6,847 nucleotides of DNA, taken from assembly GCA_007129225.1 (NCBI GenBank), contig SKVX01000483.1, forward strand, positions 1 to 6,847, given 5' to 3'. Below, piece by piece: positions 1 through 6,483 of the stretch. Numbering within the stretch: the first letter of the stretch is position 1; each line of letters opens with the position of its first letter. The notes under the pieces were generated by a model. It had not been told where the DNA came from, did no database searches, and saw only the letters and a program-made list of their open reading frames with translations. A program made the position numbers and the translations under genes. This stretch comes from Halomonas sp. (GTDB lineage: Bacteria; Pseudomonadota; Gammaproteobacteria; Pseudomonadales; Halomonadaceae).

Positions 1-1
1 C

Positions 2-3000
2 GCCGAATGGATGGACGAGGCCGCCGTCTCCACCATCCACAGCTGGTGCTACCGCATGCTGCGCGAGCACGCCTTCGACAGCGGCAGCCTGTTCTCCCTC
101 GATCTGGAAAACGACCAGACCGAGCTGGAACTCGAAGTGGTGCGCGACTACTGGCGCAGCTTCTACTACCCGCTGACCCTCGACGAGCTGGCCACCGTGG
201 TGCGCCACTGGCGCACGCCCGAGCAACTGCACGCTGCCGTGCGCGGACTGATGCCCGAAGCCGAGGCGCTGAACAAGCATGCCCCGCACCCGGCCGAGAC
301 GGTCGCCAACGCCCAGAGTGAGACCGCCGAGCGCCTGGCCCAGCTCAAGGCCCCCTGGCCCCAATGGGTGGATGAGTGCGAGGCGCTGTTCGAAGAAGCC
401 GCCCAGCAGAAAGCCTTCAAGGGCCAGAGCTTCAATGCCCGCATCCGCGCCAACTGGCTCGGCACGCTGCGCGACTGGTGCCAGGGGGACGCCACCTGGC
501 CCGGCCTGACCGACGCCGCCTGGAAACGCCTCACGCCCCAGGGCATGGCCGAGATCTGGCTCAAGGGCGAGCCGCCGGATCACCCGGCCCTGGCCGCACT
601 GGAAGCGCTGCAGGACGAACTCAACGCCCTGCCCGACTCCTACGCCGATTTGCTCACCCACGCCGTGCACTGGTGCCGGGCGCGACTCGACCGCGAACAG
701 GAGCGCCGCGCCGAGATGGGCCCCAACGAGCTGCTGACGCACCTCGACCGGGCGCTGGCCGGCCCCAACTGTGAGGCGCTGGGCGCACAGATCCGCCGCC
801 AGTTCCCGGTCGCGCTGGTCGACGAATTCCAGGACACCGACCCGGTGCAGTACCGCATCTTCGACTGCGTGTACCGCATCCGCGAGAATCGCCGCGAGTG
901 TGGCGTCTTCCTTATCGGCGACCCCAAGCAGGCGATCTACGCCTTCCGCGGCGCCGACATCCATACCTACCTGCGCGCCCGCCGCGACACCCAGGGCCGC
1001 CACGTCACCCTGGGCACCAACTTCCGCTCCAGCCGCGAGATGGTCGAGTCAGTAAACCGCTGCTTCGAATTCGCCGAGGCGCACCCACCCGGCGCCTTCC
1101 TGTTCCGTGAAAGTGAGCGGCAGCCTGAACCTTTGGATCAATCGGCGAGCGGGATGGAGCACAAGGCGCACGGAGCACAGGAAGCGAGACATAACGGGGG
1201 GTTAGGCGAGCTTACGAGCACCGCGCAACGCAGTGATACGCCCGCGCAGCCATTTAGCCAAGGGTTCAGCAATCCGGTGCCGTTCATTCCGGTCGCCGCC
1301 AAAGGCCGCAAGGACTCACTGACCCGCCAGGGCCAGCCACTGCCGGCCATGACCCTGTGGCAGCTCGATAGCGACGAGCCGCTCTCCAAGACCGCCTACC
1401 ACGGCGTAATGGCCGAGCGCTGCGCCTCCACCATGGTAGAACTGCTCAACGAGGGGCAAGCGGAGCGAACCGGCTTTCAGGATGAGAGCACCTTCAAGCC
1501 GCTCAAGCCCTCCGACATGGCCGTGTTGGTCAACGGCCTGGGCGAGGCGCGGGCGATTCGCCAGGCGCTGGCCCGGCGCGGGGTGAAGAGCGTCTACCTC
1601 TCCGACAAGGACAAGGTGTTCGCCTCGCCGGTCGCCACCCAACTCGACGCCTGGCTGCGCGCCTGCGCGGCGCCCGAGGACGACCGGCTGCTGCGTACCG
1701 CCCTGGCCACTTCCGTGCTGGGGCTGGATATCGCCACGCTGGACAGGTTGAACGAAGACGAACTGGCCTGGGAAGGCCGCGTGCTGCAGTTCCGCGACTA
1801 CCATCGCCTGTGGCAGCGCCAGGGCGTGCTGCCGCTGGTGCGCAAGATCATCCACGACTTCGACGTTGCCACACGGCTACTCGCCTGGGGGCCTGCCAGC
1901 GACGGTGAGAGAGCGCTTACCGACCTCCTTCATCTCGGCGAACTGCTGCAGCACGCCAGCCAGGAACTCGACGGCGAACACGCGCTGATCCGCTTTCTCG
2001 CCGAATCCATCGCCCACCCCGAAGGTCAGGGCGACACCCACAAGCTGCGCCTGGAAAGCGACGCCGACCTGGTGCAGGTCATCACCATTCACAAGTCCAA
2101 GGGGCTGGAGTACCCGCTGGTGTTCCTGCCCTTCATCTGCAGCCACCGCCCAACGAAGAAGGACGACTCGCCGCTGCGCTGGCACGATGCCGAAGGCCGC
2201 CTGCGCATTAGCCTGGAAGCCGACGAGGAGACCCTGGCCACCGTCGATCGCGAGCGCCTCGGCGAGGACCTGCGCAAGCTCTACGTGGCACTGACCCGTG
2301 CGCGCCACGCCACCTGGCTCGGCATGGCGCCGCTCAAGGGCGGCGAAGGCAGCGCCATCGGTCAACTGCTGGCCAACGGCGATATGCTCGGACCGACCGG
2401 GTTCAGTGAAGCGCTCAAGCGGCTCAAGGGCGACTGCACGGCCATCGAGATCGCCCCGGCACCGCCGGCCCACGCCCAGATCGTCACCCAGACAGAGCAC
2501 GACGACGCCCTCGGCGAAGCGCGCACGCCCACGCGCCCCGCCCGGGAGCACTGGTGGATCGCCAGCTACTCGGCGCTGCGCCTCTCGGGGGAGACCGTTA
2601 CCGTCGCATCGGCAAGCGCCCCAGTAAGGGCTGACTTACCTTCTACCCCCCATGACAGCGAAGCGCAGAGAAACGGCAGCCTGCCCGAGCCGGCCACCGC
2701 CATGGAAGCCACCGCGCTGGAAGTTATCGAGGAGCCCCACGACAAGTCACCACTCGTTGATGAACGCAATCGAGCGACGGCCAGACAAGGCACTCTCGAG
2801 CGAGAGAGCGGAGTTTACGTGTCTGGAAATGAGCATCTCGAACGAGAGAGTAACGCCGTATGGCCGAGCGCAGATCGTTCATTGCATCGGTTTCCCAGGG
2901 GGCCTGGGCCCGGTACTTTCTTGCATGGCATTCTGGAGTGGGCCGGCGAGCACGGCTTCGCCCGCGTGGTCCGCGACCCGGCCCTGCGCGAGGAGACCCT

Positions 3001-3673
3001 GGGGCGGCGCTGCCAGGTGCGCGGCTGGCAGCCGTGGCTGAATACCCTGCACGCCTGGTTCGGCACCCTGCTCGCCGCCCCACTGCCGCTGCCCGATGGC
3101 GCGGGCAGCCTCACGCTCGAAGCGCTGACGAGCTACCAGGTGGAGATGGAGTTCTGGTTCGCCTCGCGCCAGGTCGACACCCGCCGGCTGGACGCCCTCG
3201 TAAGTGCTTACACACTCCCCTGCCCGGATGGCAGCGTAGGCACCAGCCTGCCGCGCCCCGCGCTGGATGCCGACACCCTCAACGGCATGCTCAAGGGCTT
3301 CATCGACCTGGTGTTCGAGCACGAAGGGCGCTACTACGTGGCCGACTGGAAATCGAACCACCTGGGGCCGGACGACAGCGCCTACAGCCCCGAGGCGATG
3401 CGCCAGGCGGTGGCCGATAAACGCTACGACCTGCAGTACGCGCTCTACCTGCTGGCCCTGCACCGGCTGCTCAAGGCACGCCTGCCGGGCTACGACTACG
3501 ACCGCCACATCGGCGGTTCGCTCACGGTCTTTCTCAGGGGCGCGAATGCGGAGAGCCGCGGCGTGCACGCCGAGCGCCCCCCGCGCCAGCTGATCGAAGC
3601 GATGGATGCGCTGTTCCAGGGCGACGCCCAGGCAGCAAGCGCTGCCACCCAGGCAACGGAGGCGCCGGCATGA
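2..3673 (+). CDS. recB: Exodeoxyribonuclease V (RecBCD) subunit beta, RecB helicase-nuclease, 5' truncated
   Basis: RecB is the slow 3'-5' helicase and the only nuclease of RecBCD, which processes double-strand breaks and loads RecA in the cytoplasm. 1223 residues are visible. The reading frame is open to the left edge and starts around the conserved segment DEAAVSTIHSWCYRML, so Walker A lies outside. SF1A motifs are intact: DEFQDT (821-838), GDPKQAIYAFRGAD (917-958), GTNFRSS (1013-1033), TIHKSKGLEY (2084-2113) and LYVALTRAR (2279-2305). The C-terminal nuclease has the FLHG histidine (2924-2926) and GFIDLVF...DWKSN, with Asp (3305), Asp (3344) and Lys (3350) spaced like E. coli D1067, D1080 and K1082. 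With the missing N-terminus the protein would be clearly longer than the 1180 residues of E. coli RecB. The excess lies mostly in two regions, about 1112-1279 and 2590-2888. The stop overlaps the recD start, so the genes form one operon; recC is probably upstream but is not seen. Confidence 0.97.
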   Translation, partial: AEWMDEAAVSTIHSWCYRMLREHAFDSGSLFSLDLENDQTELELEVVRDYWRSFYYPLTLDELATVVRHWRTPEQLHAAVRGLMPEAEALNKHAPHPAETVANAQSETAERLAQLKAPWPQWVDECEALFEEAAQQKAFKGQSFNARIRANWLGTLRDWCQGDATWPGLTDAAWKRLTPQGMAEIWLKGEPPDHPALAALEALQDELNALPDSYADLLTHAVHWCRARLDREQERRAEMGPNELLTHLDRALAGPNCEALGAQIRRQFPVALVDEFQDTDPVQYRIFDCVYRIRENRRECGVFLIGDPKQAIYAFRGADIHTYLRARRDTQGRHVTLGTNFRSSREMVESVNRCFEFAEAHPPGAFLFRESERQPEPLDQSASGMEHKAHGAQEARHNGGLGELTSTAQRSDTPAQPFSQGFSNPVPFIPVAAKGRKDSLTRQGQPLPAMTLWQLDSDEPLSKTAYHGVMAERCASTMVELLNEGQAERTGFQDESTFKPLKPSDMAVLVNGLGEARAIRQALARRGVKSVYLSDKDKVFASPVATQLDAWLRACAAPEDDRLLRTALATSVLGLDIATLDRLNEDELAWEGRVLQFRDYHRLWQRQGVLPLVRKIIHDFDVATRLLAWGPASDGERALTDLLHLGELLQHASQELDGEHALIRFLAESIAHPEGQGDTHKLRLESDADLVQVITIHKSKGLEYPLVFLPFICSHRPTKKDDSPLRWHDAEGRLRISLEADEETLATVDRERLGEDLRKLYVALTRARHATWLGMAPLKGGEGSAIGQLLANGDMLGPTGFSEALKRLKGDCTAIEIAPAPPAHAQIVTQTEHDDALGEARTPTRPAREHWWIASYSALRLSGETVTVASASAPVRADLPSTPHDSEAQRNGSLPEPATAMEATALEVIEEPHDKSPLVDERNRATARQGTLERESGVYVSGNEHLERESNAVWPSADRSLHRFPRGPGPGTFLHGILEWAGEHGFARVVRDPALREETLGRRCQVRGWQPWLNTLHAWFGTLLAAPLPLPDGAGSLTLEALTSYQVEMEFWFASRQVDTRRLDALVSAYTLPCPDGSVGTSLPRPALDADTLNGMLKGFIDLVFEHEGRYYVADWKSNHLGPDDSAYSPEAMRQAVADKRYDLQYALYLLALHRLLKARLPGYDYDRHIGGSLTVFLRGANAESRGVHAERPPRQLIEAMDALFQGDAQAASAATQATEAPA
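1112..1279 (+). repeat. In-frame insertion in the RecB helicase domain, possibly repeat-derived
   Basis: E. coli RecB runs directly from FMFRE to PFIPV, whereas here FLFRE (ends 1111) and PFIPV (starts 1280) are separated by 168 bases, or 56 codons. The inserted peptide is hydrophilic and low in complexity (for example ASGMEHKAHGAQEARHNGG) and matches no RecB motif. The DNA contains GGAGCACA twice, at 1156-1163 and 1172-1179. It also contains AACGCAGTGATACGCCCGCGCAG in two overlapping parts (1227-1240 and 1236-1249), which resembles AACGCCGTATGGCCGAGCGCAG at 2852-2873 in the second RecB insertion. The insertion itself is clear from comparison with the remembered E. coli protein. Its origin from a dispersed repeat is inference. 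Confidence 0.6.
2763..2876 (+). repeat. Repeat-like hairpin element in the RecB helicase-nuclease linker
   Basis: The linker between SYSALR and FPRG spans about 100 residues here, against about 40 in E. coli RecB. Part of it looks like inserted repeat DNA. A 15-base segment occurs at 2794-2808 and again at 2836-2850 with one mismatch. Each copy can fold on itself (CTCTCG-AG-CGAGAG at 2793-2806; TCTCG-AA-CGAGA at 2836-2847). The 42-base offset is 14 codons, so the peptide LERES appears twice. Between them lies GGAGTTTAC...GGAAATGAGCAT, a pattern I associate with dispersed intergenic repeats of high-GC gammaproteobacteria, though I cannot verify this here. GC falls to 58% and 55% in rows 2761-2820 and 2821-2880. 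The frame is kept and the nuclease motifs resume immediately after. The boundaries are approximate. Confidence 0.6.
3658..3662 (+). promoter_or_regulatory. Shine-Dalgarno sequence of recD
   Basis: GGAGG lies within the last codons of recB, seven bases before the recD ATG at 3670. It fixes the recD start and, with the ATGA overlap of stop and start, indicates translational coupling, which would suit subunits needed in equal amounts. Confidence 0.8.
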
Positions 3674-6252
3674 GCAAGCGCAGCAAGCATCAGGACGACG
3701 CCACCCCGGACCTGTTCGCCGATCTCGGTGAGAAATCTGGCGCCAGCAACGAAGCAGGTGTAAATAACGAGGTCGATATCGGCGACCCACCCGGCAGGAG
3801 CGAACCCGCCAAACCGGAACCGCCCCTGGCCGCGCTTCACGACACCCAGGCGCTGTTCGCCCTGCTCGACCGCTGGGTGGAGCGCGGCTGGCTGCGCGCG
3901 CTGGACCGGGCGCTGGCGAGCTTCTTCCAGCGCGAGGTGAGCGACGCCCCTCCCCTGCTGCTGCTCGCCGCCGCCCTTGCCAGCCATCAGCTCGGCCGCG
4001 GCCACGTATGCCTCGATCTCGCCCAGACCCTGGCCGCCCCCGACCTGGCGCTCTCGCTGCCCCCGGAAGGCGACGACCTCAGCGATCCGCCGCCGCTGCC
4101 CAGCGACCTGCTGGCAGGATTGGAATTCGCCACCTGGCGCGACGCCCTGCACCACCCCGCCCTGGTGGCGGACGGTAGCGGCCCAGGCAATACCCCGCTG
4201 GTGCGCAGCGAACGCGACGGCAACGTGCGGCTCTACCTGCGCCGCTACTGGCAGTACGAGCAGGATATTCGCCACCACATCTCGGCAAGACTGGGCACAA
4301 GCGACGACGCCTTACCCTCAAGCACAAGCGACGAAATCTGTAGGAGGAAGCTTCGGCTCACGACTGGCGCCGACAGGCGCCCGGATGACGCCTTACCCTC
4401 AAGCACAGGCGACGAGATCTGTAGGAGGAAGCTTCAGCTCACGACTGGCGCCGACAGGCGCCCGGATAACGCCTTACCCTCCAGCACAAGCGACGAAATC
4501 TGTAGGAGGAAGCTTCAGCTCACGACTGGCGCCGAAAGGCGCCCGGACAACGCCACCGACACTAATCGCTTCGCCACCGCTCTCAATGCCCTGTTCACCA
4601 CCACCGAACTGGACTGGCAAAAAATCGCCTGTGCCCTCGCCGCCCAGGCACACTTCGCGGTGATCACCGGCGGCCCCGGCACCGGCAAGACCACCACCGT
4701 GGTCAAATTGCTCGCCCTGCTGCAAGCGCTGGCCTTGGGCGAGCCGGTACAAGCAGGCTCAGGCGCTCCGCACCCGCTGCGCATTCGCCTGGCCGCCCCC
4801 ACCGGCAAGGCCGCCGCACGGCTCAACGAATCCATCGCCAAGCAGGTGCAGGGGCTTTCGCTGGTGGAACTGGCCGCCGCCATGGGCCAACAGGGTGTGG
4901 ATATCTCAATCCTGCGCGACAGCATCCCCACCGAGGTCACCACGCTGCATCGCCTGCTGGGCTCGCGACCGGATACCCGCCACTTCCGCCACCACGCTGG
5001 CAACCCGCTGGCGCTGGATGCGCTGGTGATCGACGAAGCCTCGATGGTGGATATCGAAATGATGGCCGCCGTGCTCACCGCCCTGCCGCCCAAGGCGCGG
5101 CTGATCCTGCTCGGCGACAAGGACCAGCTCGCCTCGGTGGAAGCCGGCGCCGTGCTTGGCGACCTGTGCCAGCGCGCCGAAGGGGGCCACTACACCCCGG
5201 CCACTTGCGACTGGCTGGAACGAGTGATCGGCACGCCGATACCCGAGCAATACCGCGATGAGGCCGGCCAGCCCCTGGACCAGGCCATCGCCATGCTGCG
5301 GGTAAGCCACCGCTTCGATGCGAAAAGTGGCATCGGCCAGCTCGCCGAAGCGGTCAACCGCCCGCTCGACACCGACCACGGCACGAAAGAAAAGAAGCGC
5401 GCCGTTCACGAGATCTTCCAGCAGGGGTACGCCGACATCGCCCGCCTCGCCCTGGCGGACGCCGACGACCCGGCGCTGGATCGCCTGGTGGTGAACGGCA
5501 ACCCGGCCGGCTTCGCCAATAGCGGCGAAGGCCGCCACGACCGCCGCGGCGACCCCATCGCGCCGCCGCTCGGCTACGGCCACTACCTGGAAGTAATGAA
5601 GTCAGCCCGCCCCGCGCAGCCCTTCTTCGGCGATGGCGAAGCGCGCCAGCCCTATGACGACTGGGCCCGCCAGGTGCTCGCTGCCCACGGCCACTTCCAG
5701 CTGTTGTGTGCGCTGAGGAAAGGCCCGTGGGGCATTACAGGACTGAACCCGCGCATCGGCCGGGCCCTGCGTCGCGCCGGCTGGCTCAAGGCCAGCAACC
5801 TGGAGCTGGAACAGGGCTGGTTCGAAGGCCGCCCGGTGCTCGTCACCCGCAACGACTACGGCCTGGGGCTGATGAACGGCGATATCGGCATCACCCTCGC
5901 CGTGCCCGAAGCGCGCAGCGCAAGCGAACAGCCCGGCCGCACCCTGCTGCGCGTCGCCTTCCCCGCCAGCGACGGCAGCGGCAGCATCAAGTGGGTGCTG
6001 CCCAGCCGCCTGCAGGCGGTAGAAACTGTATTCGCCATGACGGTACATAAATCCCAGGGCTCGGAGTTCACCCACACCGCCCTGTTGCTCCCCGACGCCC
6101 CCAATCCCATCCTCACCCGGGAACTGGTCTACACCGGCATCACCCGCGCGAGGGACTGGCTCACGCTGGTGGAGACGGGACGTGGGATGCTGGATGAGGC
6201 GGTGACGAGGGAAGTGGTGAGGGTGAGTGGGTTGGGGCTGCCAGCTTTCTAA
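3670..6252 (+). CDS. recD: Exodeoxyribonuclease V (RecBCD) subunit alpha, RecD helicase, with tandem-repeat linker
   Basis: RecD is the fast 5'-3' SF1B helicase of RecBCD and is needed for its nuclease activity and Chi response. The 860-residue protein carries Walker A GGPGTGKT (residues 334-341), LAAPTGKAAARL, Walker B DEAS (455-458), GDKDQLAS (482-489), TVHKSQGSEF (791-800) and VYTGITRAR (820-828). All core motifs look functional. The ATG at 3670 is chosen because it overlaps the recB stop (ATGA) and has GGAGG seven bases upstream. E. coli RecD has 608 residues. The extra length here includes a hydrophilic N-terminal extension of about 45 residues and three 27-residue repeats (residues about 212-292, beginning DDALPSST). 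The repeats sit between the N-terminal domain, which contacts RecC in the E. coli complex, and the first motor domain. They contain no helicase motif, so I infer a flexible linker. Despite this the frame is intact from start to stop. Confidence 0.97.
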   Translation: MSKRSKHQDDATPDLFADLGEKSGASNEAGVNNEVDIGDPPGRSEPAKPEPPLAALHDTQALFALLDRWVERGWLRALDRALASFFQREVSDAPPLLLLAAALASHQLGRGHVCLDLAQTLAAPDLALSLPPEGDDLSDPPPLPSDLLAGLEFATWRDALHHPALVADGSGPGNTPLVRSERDGNVRLYLRRYWQYEQDIRHHISARLGTSDDALPSSTSDEICRRKLRLTTGADRRPDDALPSSTGDEICRRKLQLTTGADRRPDNALPSSTSDEICRRKLQLTTGAERRPDNATDTNRFATALNALFTTTELDWQKIACALAAQAHFAVITGGPGTGKTTTVVKLLALLQALALGEPVQAGSGAPHPLRIRLAAPTGKAAARLNESIAKQVQGLSLVELAAAMGQQGVDISILRDSIPTEVTTLHRLLGSRPDTRHFRHHAGNPLALDALVIDEASMVDIEMMAAVLTALPPKARLILLGDKDQLASVEAGAVLGDLCQRAEGGHYTPATCDWLERVIGTPIPEQYRDEAGQPLDQAIAMLRVSHRFDAKSGIGQLAEAVNRPLDTDHGTKEKKRAVHEIFQQGYADIARLALADADDPALDRLVVNGNPAGFANSGEGRHDRRGDPIAPPLGYGHYLEVMKSARPAQPFFGDGEARQPYDDWARQVLAAHGHFQLLCALRKGPWGITGLNPRIGRALRRAGWLKASNLELEQGWFEGRPVLVTRNDYGLGLMNGDIGITLAVPEARSASEQPGRTLLRVAFPASDGSGSIKWVLPSRLQAVETVFAMTVHKSQGSEFTHTALLLPDAPNPILTRELVYTGITRARDWLTLVETGRGMLDEAVTREVVRVSGLGLPAF
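4306..4548 (+). repeat. Three tandem 81-bp REP-like palindromic repeats inside recD
   Basis: Copies are at 4306-4386, 4387-4467 and 4468-4548. By eye, copies 1 and 2 differ at 3 positions, 1 and 3 at 5, and 2 and 3 at 6. Each copy has a spacer beginning ACGCCTTACCCTC, then TGTAGGAGGAAGCTTC followed by an imperfect inverted repeat, then GGCGCC-N4-GGCGCC, which can form a six-base stem with a four-base loop (4366-4381, 4447-4462, 4528-4543). A GTAG tetranucleotide next to an imperfect palindrome is the usual look of REP elements mobilised by REP-associated tyrosine transposases (RAYTs); assignment to that class is inference. The unit is 27 codons with no stop in the recD frame, so copy number can change without a frameshift. 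The repeats encode a charged, Ser/Thr/Arg-rich linker. Confidence 0.92.
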
Positions 6253-6483
6253 ATGACCGAGTGATGACGACTCCCACTATGGGACGGCCTGCAAGCTGCA
6301 GCCTTGCCCTCATGGAAAGCTTGTACAAGGTAGTGTTTGAGACTTAGGTCGCTGTCTGACTGCATGTAGAAGACTGCGTAAAGCTAGGTTACAATCGAAC
6401 CTGTGGACTCACCAGATAGGGGCGGGCTCTATAGCTATTAAAATCCACTAATATCAGATATTTAAAACCTAGGGAACAAGGGA
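6253..6483. other. Intergenic region between recD and the lipoprotein gene
   Basis: No open reading frame, tRNA or other RNA gene is evident. The region has several short inverted repeats: CTGCA-AGC-TGCAG (6289-6301), the perfect palindrome CTTGTACAAG (6320-6329), and AGGTT-ACAATCG-AACCT (6386-6402). None is followed by a T-run, so no Rho-independent terminator for recBD can be called. The AT-rich stretch 6430-6465 offers TAAAAT (6439-6444) as a possible -10 box for the downstream gene, but no good -35 box lies at the right distance. The promoter is therefore only suspected. Base composition changes from the high GC of recD to about 50% GC (row 6301-6360). Confidence 0.7.
6471..6475 (+). promoter_or_regulatory. 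Probable ribosome binding site of the lipoprotein gene
   Basis: AGGGA lies eight bases before the ATG at 6484. A second purine stretch, AAGGGA, lies directly against the ATG and is too close to serve. The site supports this start, which also gives a proper signal peptide. Confidence 0.5.

Noticed and set aside
1877..2551. Minus-strand open frame of 224 codons within recB
   Set aside because: It is antisense to RecB motifs V and VI. The composition is typical of a shadow frame and there is no convincing ribosome binding site or domain.
2894..2908. CCCAGG-GGG-CCTGGG inverted repeat as a regulatory hairpin
   Set aside because: It encodes the conserved FPRGPGPG segment just before the nuclease domain, so Pro/Gly/Arg codons in GC-rich DNA explain it sufficiently.
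2879..3790. Long minus-strand open frame of 303 codons
   Set aside because: It lies opposite the recB nuclease domain and the recD start, which carry conserved catalytic residues. Long antisense frames are expected in high-GC genes, and its translation has no recognisable motif.
4306..4548. CRISPR array
   Set aside because: The repeated unit is continuous, with no unique spacers between conserved repeats, and it is translated within recD.
6286..6304. Inverted repeat after recD as a Rho-independent terminator
   Set aside because: The stem is only five uninterrupted pairs and is followed by TTGCCCTC rather than a T-run.
6386..6402. T-arm-like stem-loop (5-bp stem, 7-base loop) suggesting a tRNA or tRNA-derived attachment site
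   Set aside because: Neither strand gives the TTCRA loop in register with the stem, and no acceptor, D or anticodon arms can be found nearby.
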